Assembly: GCA_008729055.1 (NCBI GenBank)
Contig: SDUX01000007.1
Location: forward strand, 1,288,064-1,352,063
From: Pyropia haitanensis
Lineage: Eukaryota > Rhodophyta > Bangiophyceae > Bangiales > Bangiaceae
DNA length: 64,000 bases
Direction of reading: 5' to 3'
Shown here: one piece after another, positions 51,036 to 62,292 of the stretch
How the letters are laid out: the number at the start of each line of letters is the position of its first letter
Numbering within the stretch: position 1 is the first letter of the stretch
Translations under genes and position numbers: made by a program
Notes under the pieces: generated by a model
What the model saw: the letters and a program-made list of their open reading frames with translations, nothing else
Databases searched by the model: none
What the model was told of the DNA's origin: nothing

Positions 51036-52389
51036 CAGTTGGTACCCAATATTTTTTGCCCAATCCAACTGTCAGATCCTGATATTTATTTTGACGCGTC
51101 GCGACCGTCCGTTTCCACTGCAAGAAACGCATCAGTACTTGGTGCCCGATCCGTTTGCTGCCACCACCCCCCGCACTCGGCGGCACATGCTCTCCGTCAG
51201 CTTCTTGAAATAAGCACTCGGTATCGACGCCCACTCTTCCTGCAGGGCAGTGAACAACTTGTCCTTGGTCTTGGGCGCCACTGGGCGCGCCCGCAGGCGA
51301 CGCTCGAGCTCAGCCCAGGCGTTCTCGATCGAGTTGAGGTCAGGGCTCTGACCCACCCACGGCAAAACCGTCATCCCCAGCGCCGCCTTGCAGGCCTTGG
51401 CCACCTTGGCCGTGTGGCACGGCGCCAGATTCTCTTGAAAGAAGGCACCGTCGGGGGCCCCATAGTCGGCGCTTATGTAGTGCACCACCACCGTCTCGAG
51501 CAGCTCATCGTGAGATGGGCCCGTCATCGACCCAACGACGCGCACCAGAGGGTCCGACCGACCGCGGAGGAGGCGCCGCAGACCATAACACTTTCGCGTC
51601 CGCTCTTTAACGTTGGGCGTAGGTTCTTGGGGGCAAAGCGCTGGCCGGCCTGGCGCCACACGCGCCTCGACTTGGGCTGGCACACTTGGAAACTGCTCTC
51701 ATTTGAGAACATCACGCAGGCCCACTGGTACGACCAGGACAGGTGGTCCTTGGCCCACTGCAGGCGCTTTTTCTTGTTGATGTCCGAGACGAACGGCTTG
51801 TGCACTGAGGCGCAAGACGACAGCACAAGGCCCTTAATGGCCCTCCGGACCGTGCTGACGGACACCTTGCGGAGGGGGGGGCCGCCAGCTGAGCTGGTGC
51901 GGCCCTCGTTGACCTTTTCCGCAATCTCGGCCATTGAGGCGAAAGGGTTTTCGTCCACCACCCGGCGGAGCCCACGCAGCTCTCGAGAGCTGAGGAGCTT
52001 GGGACGGCCCCGGTTGTCTTGGCGCGCAGTGGCGGCGGTCCGCCGCGCGTTGGCCGCGTGGTAGCTGACGTTCGTCTTGGGGATGCCCAGCGCGGTGGCG
52101 ATGGCGCCGTTGGACGTCTGGTTGGCTACCATGGTTCTGATGGCGCCGACTTGCTGGGGGCATAGGGGGGTCCTGCCATTGCCCGCCATGGTGTTGTTTT
52201 TTTATTTTTCTCCCCTGGGAGAGAAGCAATGGGCGCTTCTTTATAGCACCGTGCGCCGCGACGCTGCGCCCAAGTGATTGCAATGCGCCAGAGCGGCACC
52301 GGTGAGGCCGCTTTTAGGATCTCGTCCGTGATCGAATCGGTACAAAAAGTGACCCGCCGGGGTGGGCAAATAATATTGGATACGAACTG
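51036..52389 (-). mobile_element. Tc1/mariner element, 1354 bp, inactive
   Basis: About 27-bp terminal inverted repeats with three mismatches start CAGTTGGTACCCAATATT at 51036 and, inverted, CAGTTCGTATCCAATATT from 52389. TA flanks both ends (51034-51035 and 52390-52391). It encloses one transposase gene on the minus strand with a frameshift and altered catalytic residues. Confidence 0.94.
51132..52189 (-). pseudogene. broken Tc1-type transposase
   Basis: The ATG is the complement of 52187-52189; the stop is at 51132-51134. The N-terminal paired-like helix-turn-helix (CPQQVGAIRTMVANQTSNGA... and GRPKLLSSRELRGLRRVV) and the WAKDHLSW block are in one frame as far as SVMVCG. About 51580 the frame shifts by one base, and the rest (LLRGRSDPLVRVVGSM, ENLAPCHTAK, SPDLNSIENAWAELERRL) continues in another. 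The first catalytic Asp of FSDES is Asn here (FSNES, residue 163), and the second, normally QDN, reads QEN. Only the SPDLN..E block is intact. The copy is therefore inactive on three counts. Confidence 0.93.
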
Positions 52390-55300
52390 TACGCCTGCTT
52401 CCGAGGCACAGGCGTGGACCGTCCGCGTTGGCTTTCGCTCTTGGCCCCTGATCCCCGCCCTCCCTCCCTCCCCCCACGCGTTCTCGTCACAGCGGCCCAT
52501 CTAAACGCGGCATGGGCTGTCAGTCCCGGACGCAGCACTCACAGGTGCCATTGCGCGCCCTAAATACGTGCGGAACAGGCCAGTATGCCGTAAGTGGCTT
52601 TCTTTCTGTTGGGCCGACCGCGGAAACGCGCGCGACGGCCCGATCGGTATTTGCGTACGTGCTGAAGCTCGACGTGCGTACAAACGTGGGTACCTCGACG
52701 TGGGTCGCCAACCCACATTTTCCCCACATTTGGTGCCCACACCGCACATGCCGAAGCTCTCTGGTGACTCATCGTCAGAGGCATGTCATTCGTTATTGCG
52801 GAACCCATTCACAAGCCCCTCCATCGCCCTCCTCTCGTCTGCTGTGGGCCAGGTGATGGGGCACGCAATCATCATCGAGACATGCCTAGCCTGCACACAG
52901 TACACAAACACGTTGCTCACAGTGGTTGCTCACAGTGGCCACCGACACACCAAAAATCAAAAGCGAATTGACGCAAAGGCAGAGCACCCTCATTGCTTCC
53001 CCTCAGCAGCGACAGAGCCAGGACAACCACCTCCTCCGTTGAGATCTGCTGTGACGCGTTGGACGGCTCGTGAACACATTCGCGCGCGAGTGCGCGTCAC
53101 AACTACGGCTACGAAGTATAGTAATTTCACTGCCCATGTTGTAGCACATTAGCTGGAAAGTAAACAGACAGCTTCATCCTACCCGTTATTCGGCCACGTG
53201 AGCCATAAGACCGCACAGGGTGTTCAGCTATAGGGTAAAGGAGGCTGTCTTGTCTATCCTCTCTCCCTCCCGGGGCTAGTCCCCGGAGGGCGTCCCTCAT
53301 AAACCCCTCTCGGCGACGACCGCCACAGTGGCGTCCGCCCCCCCCCCGCCGCCCCGTCGGGCCTGCCCGCGAGGCGGGCTCCGCACCCCCACCCCGTGTG
53401 GGGGCAGGCCCTGTCCCCACATGCCGCCGGTGTGGCGGCGGGGTGCAGCTGCCATCACTGATAGCAGTTGCATCCCCCATGTGTGTGGGTTGCAGCCCTT
53501 GCCGTCGTCCCCGCTCAGCCGTCCATCGCCCTGTTGTGGGTGGGCGCCCCCGCCTGCCGCCACGACACCTCGTTCCCCCGTCCGCTGCAAGGCGGTCGGC
53601 GACCCACGGACGGCCGTCGCCCGCCGCTCCAGGATTCCAACCCGTCGCGGGTACAAACCCGCTCCCCTACCCGCCGCCGTCACACTGGGTGGCGGCGGCC
53701 ACGTGGAGGCAAATGTAGTGGGGGGGCGGGGGCGAGGGCAAGTAGCACCCCTCCCCCTGCCGGGTTCCCACAACACGCGGCACCCTCCCACCAGCAGCCG
53801 CGGCGCCACCCTACTCTGCAGCGGCGCCGCCTGCCCTCCCCAGGCAGCCGCGGCGCCCGCCCCCTCGTGGCGGCCGCCCCCCCCCCCGCCGGCGCGGCGG
53901 CCGCCCCACACCGTCAGCTCTTTCGTTTTGCGCATCGACACCCGTATCGACTTTTTTGATGCAGTGTCAACCATCGAAACGGGGTTTCGACGCGCCGTCC
54001 GATACGCGACGGTTTGCGTATCGAGCCCATCCTGGGATGGGCTGTAACCTCGCGCCGTCGATGAGGTCCTTTACAGGCAGTCGTTTAGTTATCTCGAGAG
54101 CGACAGTGCGGAAGCGCATTGATTGGCCAGACGAGCGGATCACGCGACTCGGCCGACACTGAACCGACCCTATCCGTGCCTGCTGGCTCGCGTGGGACTT
54201 GGCCTCTGTTTCGTCGACCTCGGAGCCCCGCGCACCAGGCGCTCGCCGCGGCGGGCAACAGGTACAGTCTGTATCCGGTTAAGTGTGGCTTGGTTCTGTG
54301 TGGCCCGCACATAACCAAGCCAGATATCCCGAGATCAACTCCTCTACAGCGTACTGTCTCCATGCCCGGCTGACATCTAAATTCCTGGTTGCGCACTTAG
54401 AACCGTACGACGCTGATAATCGTGTCAATTACAAAGAGTGATGAGCAATGACGTGTGCCCGCCGTTCAGTCGTCCCGGCCGAGCCGCCTGCTGGTCTGGT
54501 AGTGAAGCCATCACGTCTGGCCATGACGAGGAAGTCGGGCGGGAGCAGAAAGAGCAGGTTGCCCGGTGCTGGCAGGCGGCTGAGGACGACTCCCAGGCCA
54601 TTGACGAGATGGTGGACATGGTTTTGGCGAGTGAGGAAGACGACGCTTGACGACGAACAGGAAAGTTCTGTTTCAGAAGCGCAGATGCTCTGGCGGCACC
54701 TAAGGACTCAAATCAGCAGCGGCTAGGCCTAGTACTACTGCCAGTCTCCGTGCGGTTGACCCGTGTCCGCACGCGGTGGCGCGGGGTCAAGGTCGAGCGA
54801 ACCACAGCACAGCCTCACACGCCTGTCCCCGCGTTGGACTTGCTGGACATCAATACGTTTTTACTAGCACTTGATGATCAGATTCTAAGGTCTCTCAAAC
54901 ATTCAGTCGACGGACTCATAAATCACCAGCAAAAGTACAAATGGGCATGGGCTACATCTTGGCCACATGGCCACGGATAACCGCGCGCAGACTTGACGCG
55001 GGGCTGGCGAGGACGTTGGTCGGCGCGCAGCCGTCCGGGGCGCGCACGCAGGGCTTGCACGCGGTGGCTGAGAAGGTTCTCGCGGAGAGGGCGCGGGACC
55101 TGTCACGGTGCCGGCGTCTGGTGCTCGCCGCGTGCATCGGTGACGCGGTGGGGAGCTTGTTGCTGGCTGCTCGCGGGCACCTGCCGACGCGGGCGGTGCA
55201 GCTGGGCGTGCACGAGGCGCTAAAGGCGCTGCTGCTCGCTTCGGGCGTCGGCGCCGCCGCGTCGCGCGCTGGGCGGGGGTGGTGGAGAACGCGACGCGGG

Positions 55301-56090
55301 CCGCGTCAGGGAGGGCGCCGCCGCGGCGGCGGCGTCCCCGCCGCCGTGTCGTCGCGGCTGCCGCTGCCGCCGCTGCCGCCGCTGTCGTTGCCGCGGCCGC
55401 CGCTACCGTCACTTGCGGGCACGGCCGCCGCGGCGGTCGATTTGGTCGCCGCTGCGCGTGGCGGCGGCTCCGCGGCGGTCAGCCGCGGCGGCCGCCGAGG
55501 CGCCGCCGCCCGCGGGCCGGCGCGGCCGGCCGCGGCGGCGGCAGCGGCGACGGCGGCGGCGGCAAGGGCGGCAGCGGCACGACGGCGGCGGCGTTGGTGG
55601 CGGCGACGACGGCGGCGGCGCTGACAAGGGCGGGGCGGGTGGGGCAGCCGCGGGGGTGCTTCGCCTGCCCCCATTGCTGGCGTTGTAAGTTTGTTGGGGG
55701 GGGGTGGTGTGGCGGGAGGGTGATTGAGGGGTGGTGTGCTGGTGGGCTGGGTGGTGGTGGCGTGGCGGTGGTGGGCTGGTGGTGGCGGCGTGTGGTGACG
55801 GTGGGGTGGTGGCGGTGGGGTGGGGGCGGCAACAGACGTGGCGGAGCACTTCGGGGGGATGCCCTGTCGCGTTCTGGGAGGGTGGGAGCGGGGTGGCGGC
55901 TGTGGTGGGTGACGGGTGGAGGTTTCGGTTGTCGTGGGATGGGAAGGTGGCTGTGTTTGGGTGGCGGTGTTTAGGTGGTGATTTTTTTGGTGGTTACTTT
56001 TTTGTGTGATGGTGGTGTGGTGCCGACGGCGTGGTGGTGGTGGCGACTTTGGCGGGTGGTGTTAGCGACGGTCACGGACGTGGCGGGGTA

Positions 56091-56312
56091 GCTGGGGGGC
56101 TCCTCGGTCGTGTGCGTGGCCGGCGTTGAGGATGGCGGGGTGGAGGTTGCGAGGTTGTGGTGGTGGGATGGTCGCTCGCGGGGTGGTGGTTGTCGGGCGG
56201 TGGTGGTGGTGGGGTGGTGGGGGCGGCGTGGTGGTGGCGGCGACGTGGTGGTGGCGACGGACGTGGCGGGGCACTTTGGGACGGTGCCCCGTCGCTTCCT
56301 GGGTGGTGGGGG
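56091..56312 (+). repeat. ~200-bp degenerate direct duplication, copy 1
   Basis: Matches 56927-57117: both contain CGTGTGCGTGGCCGGCGTTG, GAGGATGGCGGGGTGG, GTGGTGGTGGCGACGGACGT and the CCCCGTCGC(T/G)TCCTGGGTGGT end. A weaker partial copy is at about 55815-55880. Confidence 0.8.
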
Positions 56313-56926
56313 TTGGGGGGGGGGGGGGGGGCACGCCGACACGCCGCCGCCTCTGCCGCCACCGCCAGCTGCTGTCATTGCTGACTCGGCCATCGCTTCT
56401 CCCGGAGCTGCCACTTGTGCCACTGCCTTTTTCTTTTTTTTTTAGCTGTTGTTTTTTTTCTTTTTGGGAGGTGGGCGCGAGGGGTGTGGGGAGCTGACCG
56501 GAGGGGGGGGGGGCGGCGGTGGAGGGCGAGAGCGGAGGGGCGGCTGAGGGGAGGGGCGTGATGGTGGCGGCGGCGGTGGCGGAGACGGCGGCAAGGTCGA
56601 CGGTGTCGGCGGCGGCGGCAAGATCGACGGCGGCGGCGTTGGTGGCGGCTGCGGCAAGTGCAAGACGGCGGCGGCGGCGGCGGCGGCGGCGGCAAGGGCG
56701 GCGGTGACAGAGGCGACGACGGCAGCGGGCGGCGACAAGAACAAGACGGCGGCGGCGGCGGCGGCGGCAGCGGCAAGGGCGGCGGCGATGGCGGCGACGG
56801 CGGCAAGGGCGTCGACAAGTGCAAGATGGCGGCGGCGGCGGCGGCAGCGGCAAGGGCGGCGGCAAGTAGCAGTCAGCGGCGGGGGCGGCGGGGGTTGTGT
56901 CGGCGGCAGGTTTGTGGTGGCAGGAT

Positions 56927-57117
56927 AGCTGGGGTGCTCCCCGGCCGTGTGCGTGGCCGGCGTTGAGGATGGCGGGGTGGTGGCTGGCGGGGTGGTGGCT
57001 GGCGGGGTGGTGGTGGTGGTGGGCTGGTGGGGGCAGCGTGGTGGTGGCGGCGACGTGGTGGTGGCGACGGACGTGGCGGGCACATTGGGAGGGTGCCCCG
57101 TCGCGTCCTGGGTGGTG
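56927..57117 (+). repeat. ~190-bp degenerate direct duplication, copy 2
   Basis: Second copy of 56091-56312, shorter because of different numbers of GGTGG and GGCTGGC units. The duplicated block has no confident reading frame. Confidence 0.8.
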
Positions 57118-57549
57118 CGCTGACGAAAAACAGCGAGCAGGGCGGAGCGCAGTGTCGCCCGCCACTCGCATCGGCACCTTATAAAGCGATGCGGAGGAGA
57201 TGGGCAGCCGATACGATTCTACTGCAACGCAGGCGCACACGAGACACGGAAATCCCATGGTCACGTGTGCTGTAGTTCTCGGTCTCGCGACTTGGCGCCT
57301 ATCGAAGCCCCGTCGGCGGATGGCGCATCGAAACGCCGTATCGACTCTAGCCCGAGACCCAACGCTGATGCGCCATCGAAGCCGACGCGGTTTGCAGCAT
57401 TCGATGGGGAAAACAAAGTTGTTGACGACCTAGGCAAGAGCCCCATTCTTGGGTCGTACGGATTTTCAAGGGCAACGCTGCCCTGTGGTTGGCTCCGAGG
57501 CTGTTTCAGGCCCCCAAAAGTTCCAAACACCCACGGAAGTCATTTACTC

Positions 57550-58311
57550 GACGCTGGTTGGTGCGTCGAGTAAAAAGAAAGCTACAGGGTCCAACTCTTC
57601 CTCCTCCAAAATGTCCTCATCAAGACTTGGCGCTGGCGCGTTGCCGGGCGGGTCGGGTGCACCGGGCTGCTCTACGTTCTTGCCAACCAGTCATTTGTGG
57701 CAGCGCTCGGAAAAGGGGTGCAGCCGGCGGTACAAACGAAGGCCAGGTGATGTCCGGTGGTGGGATCAATCACGTCCTTTACCAAGAGAGCAGCCTCATG
57801 CACAGCACTGCAGGACATAAAGAAGCAGACGTCGGGGCGGCGCACGATGCTCGTTAGCACGCCGCCGTCGGAGCGACATGCAGTCTCGTAAAGTTCCCGC
57901 ATATGGCCGCGTGCAGCTGGGTGTGCTCTCTCCATACAACCCATCAAGAGAAAACATGCATCAAAGCTTCTTCCCGCTTCACGCCCTCCAAGTGAAAGTT
58001 ACCTCAAAGTTGAGCCGCCCGCGGCCGTCGCGGTCTCGGCCATGGCACCTGCAGCGGATGAGGCGCCCCCACGAGGGACAGGCGGGTCCGATAGTCGTGC
58101 TCAAGTGCGTGTAGTCGTCCGCGCACACCCGGTGCCACCCGCACTGTGCGCTGTACGAGATGAGCTGGGGAAGGAGGTAGGAAAGTGCACTATGGTGGGC
58201 GTCGGAGACGCAGCCGGGGACGGCGTCTGGAGGTGCGCCCACGGACGCTTCCGGCCACAGGTGTCTCCCAACAGCTTCGGCACACGAGTGAGGGGAATTG
58301 ACACCAATCAA
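57550..58311 (-). pseudogene. decayed coding-like sequence, unknown family
   Basis: The minus strand shows separated protein-like pieces in different frames: CGWHRVCADDYTHL followed by CPSWGRLIRCRCHGRDRDG (58020-58160), VLTSIVRRPDVCFFMSCSAV and LVKDVIDPTTGHHLAF (57745-57870), and an acidic end SLDEDILEEEELDPVAFFLL (57555-57640). Stops and frame changes separate them and no splice arrangement repaired them convincingly. The Cys/His content recalls transposase or zinc-finger tails, but I cannot name a family. Confidence 0.25.
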
Positions 58312-58436
58312 ACGTTTCAGACCCCTGTGACCGGCCTTAACCAGGCGTGGCCCACGCCCGGTCCGGCCGCGCGTCGGGCCAAACGGAAATCGGCACGGCC
58401 AGCCGGGCGTTTTCGCACCCGTCCGCGGTTGCGGTA

Positions 58437-59709
58437 TCCGTCTGACACCAGTTTTTCACAAGTGGCACCAGTTTTTCACAACTTCCCATCTGTGGGATTC
58501 CCACAGTGTTTACATAGAAAAACTGACAAAAATGCAAAGCAAGATCGTGCCCCAGCCGTCTATCGACTCGTGCCAAAAATACAAGCCGAGGCGTAGGCAA
58601 ACTGTGAGTCACACGGCTGGACGCGCCAACTCAAAGGCTCTCCAGCGGTGTAAAGAGACCCCAAAAAGGCGGGCTTTCGGGCGCGCCACGCCGCGCCGCG
58701 TAGAAAAAGGTGCGGCTCCCCGAAGAGAATTAGAATTCAAATACCTCGCCTGACGCTGCTGCTGGCTGATTTATGGGGGCGCCCAGCGCTCCTCGGCGCG
58801 GCGTACAGCTGGCGCTCGAGAGGCTACGAGGCTTCTTCCCCTCCTGTAGACACTATACCCTCTTCTAGCACACCACCGGGACACAGACGCCTCCTAAACC
58901 CATTCGCCAGCCGTTGACCGCTGCAGAAGCGCATGTGCGGTTCCGAGGATGGGCGGCTGTCCCGCCACAAGAAGCCCGCTTGCCCCAGCTTACCCCACTT
59001 TCCTCCCCCTTTGCGGCCTGCGGACCGTATCCCCTCCCCCCCCTGACTGTGGACATACCTGGTGAGGGCTCCACATCTCCTCCTCCACCGGCAGCGGCCC
59101 TGTCTGGTCGGGGCGCCCCATCCCCCACCCCCTGGCAGCGGTCTTGCCGGCTCGGACCCCCCCCCCGCCGCCCGCTCTGACGCCCCCCCCCACCCGCTCG
59201 GACGCCCCCCCCCCGGCCCCTCACGTTCATCTGGGTGATCCCCCCACTTCCCCCGCTGCGAGCCGACGCGTGCTGCGGACCCCCCGATGGAGCAGCGGTG
59301 ACATGGATGATTGCCCGGTGGTGATGGGACGGTCCGCCCACCGTGCGCTGAGATCTGTCAAGAGACTACCCGGGTCCGACTTGTTCGAGGCACGATCTCT
59401 GCGTGTTCATTGGTCGATGACTGGGGAACACGAGCCCAGGCTTGTAAATACATTCAAGTTTTTCTGGGGTTTCTTTGCAACATCGCGCTCTGGGGCCTGT
59501 CCTGGTACAGTTCTCGAGTTGTGAAAAACTAGTGTCACCCCCCAAAGGAGGGTACCTTTTTCAAAAAAGAATCGCTCATTGCCTTAAGAAACGGACAAGA
59601 CGCCCGGCCTCGTGAGGAGCTACGGAGTCCGCTCATATGTTTTTCGAGAAAAAAACGTCCTCGCATCCTTCTCTCATACCCGAGTTGTGAAAAACTGGTG
59701 TCAGACGGA
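58437..59709 (+). mobile_element. 1273-bp TA-flanked inverted-repeat element
   Basis: A 25-bp perfect terminal inverted repeat starting TCCGTCTGACACCAGTTTTT lies at 58437 and, inverted, ends at 59709. TA flanks both sides (58435-58436 and 59710-59711), so the insertion is Tc1/mariner-like. The core motif CACCAGTTTTTCACAA occurs a second time just inside the left end (58466-58481), and an inverted, slightly diverged copy lies at about 59522-59538, inside the right end. No transposase is visible. Confidence 0.88.
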
Positions 59710-60080
59710 TAGATCGCTTGCGCCGTCCGTCGCGGCCGCACCGCCATTCCCCCGCTGAGGGCGCGCGCCGCGGTCAAGTCCCGCCGTCGCCGCCGCGCCG
59801 CGGGCGGCGGCCGCCCCCGCGAGCATCCCATCGGTCGCGCGGCCGCGCAGCGCCGCGCGGCGGCGCGCGGCGCCGCCCGCCGCGCCCGCGCCCGCGGCGG
59901 CCGGCGCGGGCGCCGGCGCCGCGCGCGGCGGCCGCACCCCCCCCCCCCCCCCCCTCCCCCCCCCCCCCCGCGCGGCGGCCACCGCCCCCCACCCCCCCAC
60001 CCCCCCACCCCCCCCTTCCCCGTCACGTCGCCGCCGCCCCCCCTGCCCCCCCCCCCCTCCGCGCACCACCCCCCCATGTC

Positions 60081-60861
60081 ATGGCCGCCCCCGCCGCCGC
60101 GTGCCGCGTCGGCGCCACCGCCGCCGCCGCCGCGACGCCGACCGCCGCCGCCGCGGCCGCCGACGCGGGCGGCGGCGGCGTGGCGCGCGGGGCGGCCGCC
60201 CCGGCCGCCCCGCCCGCCGCGGCTGCCGCTGCCGCGGGTGCGGCCGGCCAAAGCCCGGCGCCCGCCGCGGCGGCGCCCACCTCGGCCGCCGCCGCCGCGC
60301 CGGCCGCGCCCACGGCCGCCGCTGCCGCCGCGGTCGACGCCGCCGCCGCCGCCGCCCCCCCACCCCCCGGCGCTCGCGGCACGGCCGTGGCGGGCGGCAC
60401 CGCCAATGGCGGCGGCGGGCGGCCGCGGCGGCCGCCGCCGTCCTCCCCCCCGGCGGTGACCCCCCCCTCGCGGCGGCTCACCCCCGCGGTGGCGACCCCC
60501 CCCTCGCCGCCCCCTCCCCCCGCGTCGCCCGCGGCCGCCTCCCCACCCGCCGCCGCGGCGGCCGCCGCCAGCCCCGTCGCCGCGTGTGCCGGCCGGGCGG
60601 CACGGCCGCCGCCGCCGCCGCCACCGCCGCTGCTGCCGCCCCCACCGCCGCTGCCGTTGGCCGCGTCGCCGGCGGCGGCACCCCCCCCCCCGCACCACCC
60701 CCGCCGGCGGCCACCCCCGCCGCCGCCGGCCGCGCCACCCACCCACCGCGGCGGCCGCCGCCGCCCGTGGCCGCCGCCACCGCCGCGGCGGCGGCCGCGT
60801 CGGTGGCCGCCGCGGCGACGGCAGCGCCGCCGCCGGCGGCGGCCACCACCACCACCACCAC

Positions 60862-60895
<34 letters not shown>

Positions 60896-61217
60896 CCCCC
60901 TGCCCGCGGCGGCAGCGGCGGCGGCGGTGGCGGCGGGCGGCGGCGGCGGCGGCGCCTCCCCCCCCCTCCCCCCCCCCCCCCCCGCCCCCGACGCGGCGGC
61001 GCTGCTCGCCTTCCTCTCCCGCCGGGCGCTGCGGCGGGCGGCGCCGGGCCTCGCCGCCGCCGGCGTTGGTGGCCTCGCCGCGCTGCGGTCCGCGCCGCGG
61101 GCGCGGCTGACGCGGCTGCGCGGCGTCCGCGACGCGGCGGCGGCGCGGCTGGCCGCCGCCCGCGCCGACGCGTGCTTGTACTGTGGCGGGGGGGGGGGGA
61201 CGCCGTCGGGGGGGGGG

Positions 61218-61258
<41 letters not shown>

Positions 61259-61644
61259 CGCTGGTGGGGAGGGGGGGGGGGTGGCCGCCGCGGCCGCGCC
61301 GCGGGTGCGGCCGCTGCGGTTTCCGCAGACGGCGCTGGGGGGGGCGGCGGCGGCGTGGGGGTTTGGCCGCGTCAACCGGGGGGGGCCGCCGCCGCCCGGG
61401 GGGGGCGCCGCTGCCGGCCGCCCGTTTGTGGTCGACGTGGACGCGGCCGCCGCCGCCGCCGCGGCCGCGGCCGCCGGCGGCGCCCCGGCCGGCGGCGTCG
61501 TCGCGGTGCCCGCCGCCGCCGCGCCGCCGCCGCCGCCGCCGCCGCCCGCCGCCGCCCCCGCCGCCGCCACCGCCGCCGCCGCCGCCGCTGCCGCCGCCGC
61601 CACCGCGGCGGCGACCGCGGCAACGACCGCCGCGGCGGCGGCGT

Positions 61645-61675
<31 letters not shown>

Positions 61676-62261
61676 GCCACCACCAGCCGGCGACGCCGCC
61701 GCCGCCGCCGCCGCCGCTGGTGCGGCAGCCGCCCGCCCCCCCGCCGCCGCCGCCGCCGCCGCCGCCACCGTGGTGGCGGCGGCGGCGGTGGCGGCGGGCG
61801 GCGGCGCGGGCGGCGGCGGGCGGCCCGCGGCGGCGGCGGCCGACGCGGCGGCGGCGGCGGTGACGGCGGCCGCCGCGGCCGCCGCCGCGACCGCCGCCGC
61901 CGACGCGGCAACGGCGGCGGCGGCGGCGGCGACCGCCGCCGCCGCCGCCGCCGCCGCCACGCCGGTGGGCGTTGACGCGGCCGCCGCGGCGGCGCGGCCG
62001 CCGGCCGTGGCGGCCGGCGGCGGCGGCGGCGGCGGCGTTGCCGCCGCCGACGCTGCCGGCGGTGCCGTTGCCGCCGCCGCCGCCGCGGCGGCGCGGCGGT
62101 CGGCGGTGGAGGTGATTGAGCTGGACGACAGCCCGACGCCGACGCCGGCGGCGGCGGTCTGGGGCGCCGCCGCCGCGGCGGCGGCCGCCGTGCGACCGCA
62201 GCAGACCCCGGCGGTGGCGGGTGCGCCGCCACCCCCGTCCCCGTCGCCGCCGCCATCATCG

Positions 62262-62292
<31 letters not shown>

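Larger units (their letters stand above)
52392..58434. other. gene-poor region with degenerate GC- and GGT-rich repeats
   Basis: No confident host gene in 6 kb. Composition is ordinary to about 53300, C/G-rich at 53330-53900, ordinary to 55000, then GGC/GGT-rich low complexity to about 57120. Short open frames at 54441-54650 (69 residues, acidic helix-like end) and 54941-55624 (helical first half) match no family I know. A TATAAAG at 57180-57186 has no gene after it. Decayed coding-like sequence lies at 57550-58311 minus. Confidence 0.5.

Noticed and set aside
56442..57083. Thr/Pro-rich minus-strand ORF in the GGT-rich block, similar in flavour to the secreted protein
   Set aside because: No signal peptide or Cys modules; it is explained by translation of CCACC repeats.
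53934..57352. Similar ~24-bp strings GCGCATCGA...CCGTATCGACT at 53934 and 57329
   Set aside because: The match is short, gapped and in the same orientation, with no shared flanks; chance or an ancient repeat cannot be told apart.
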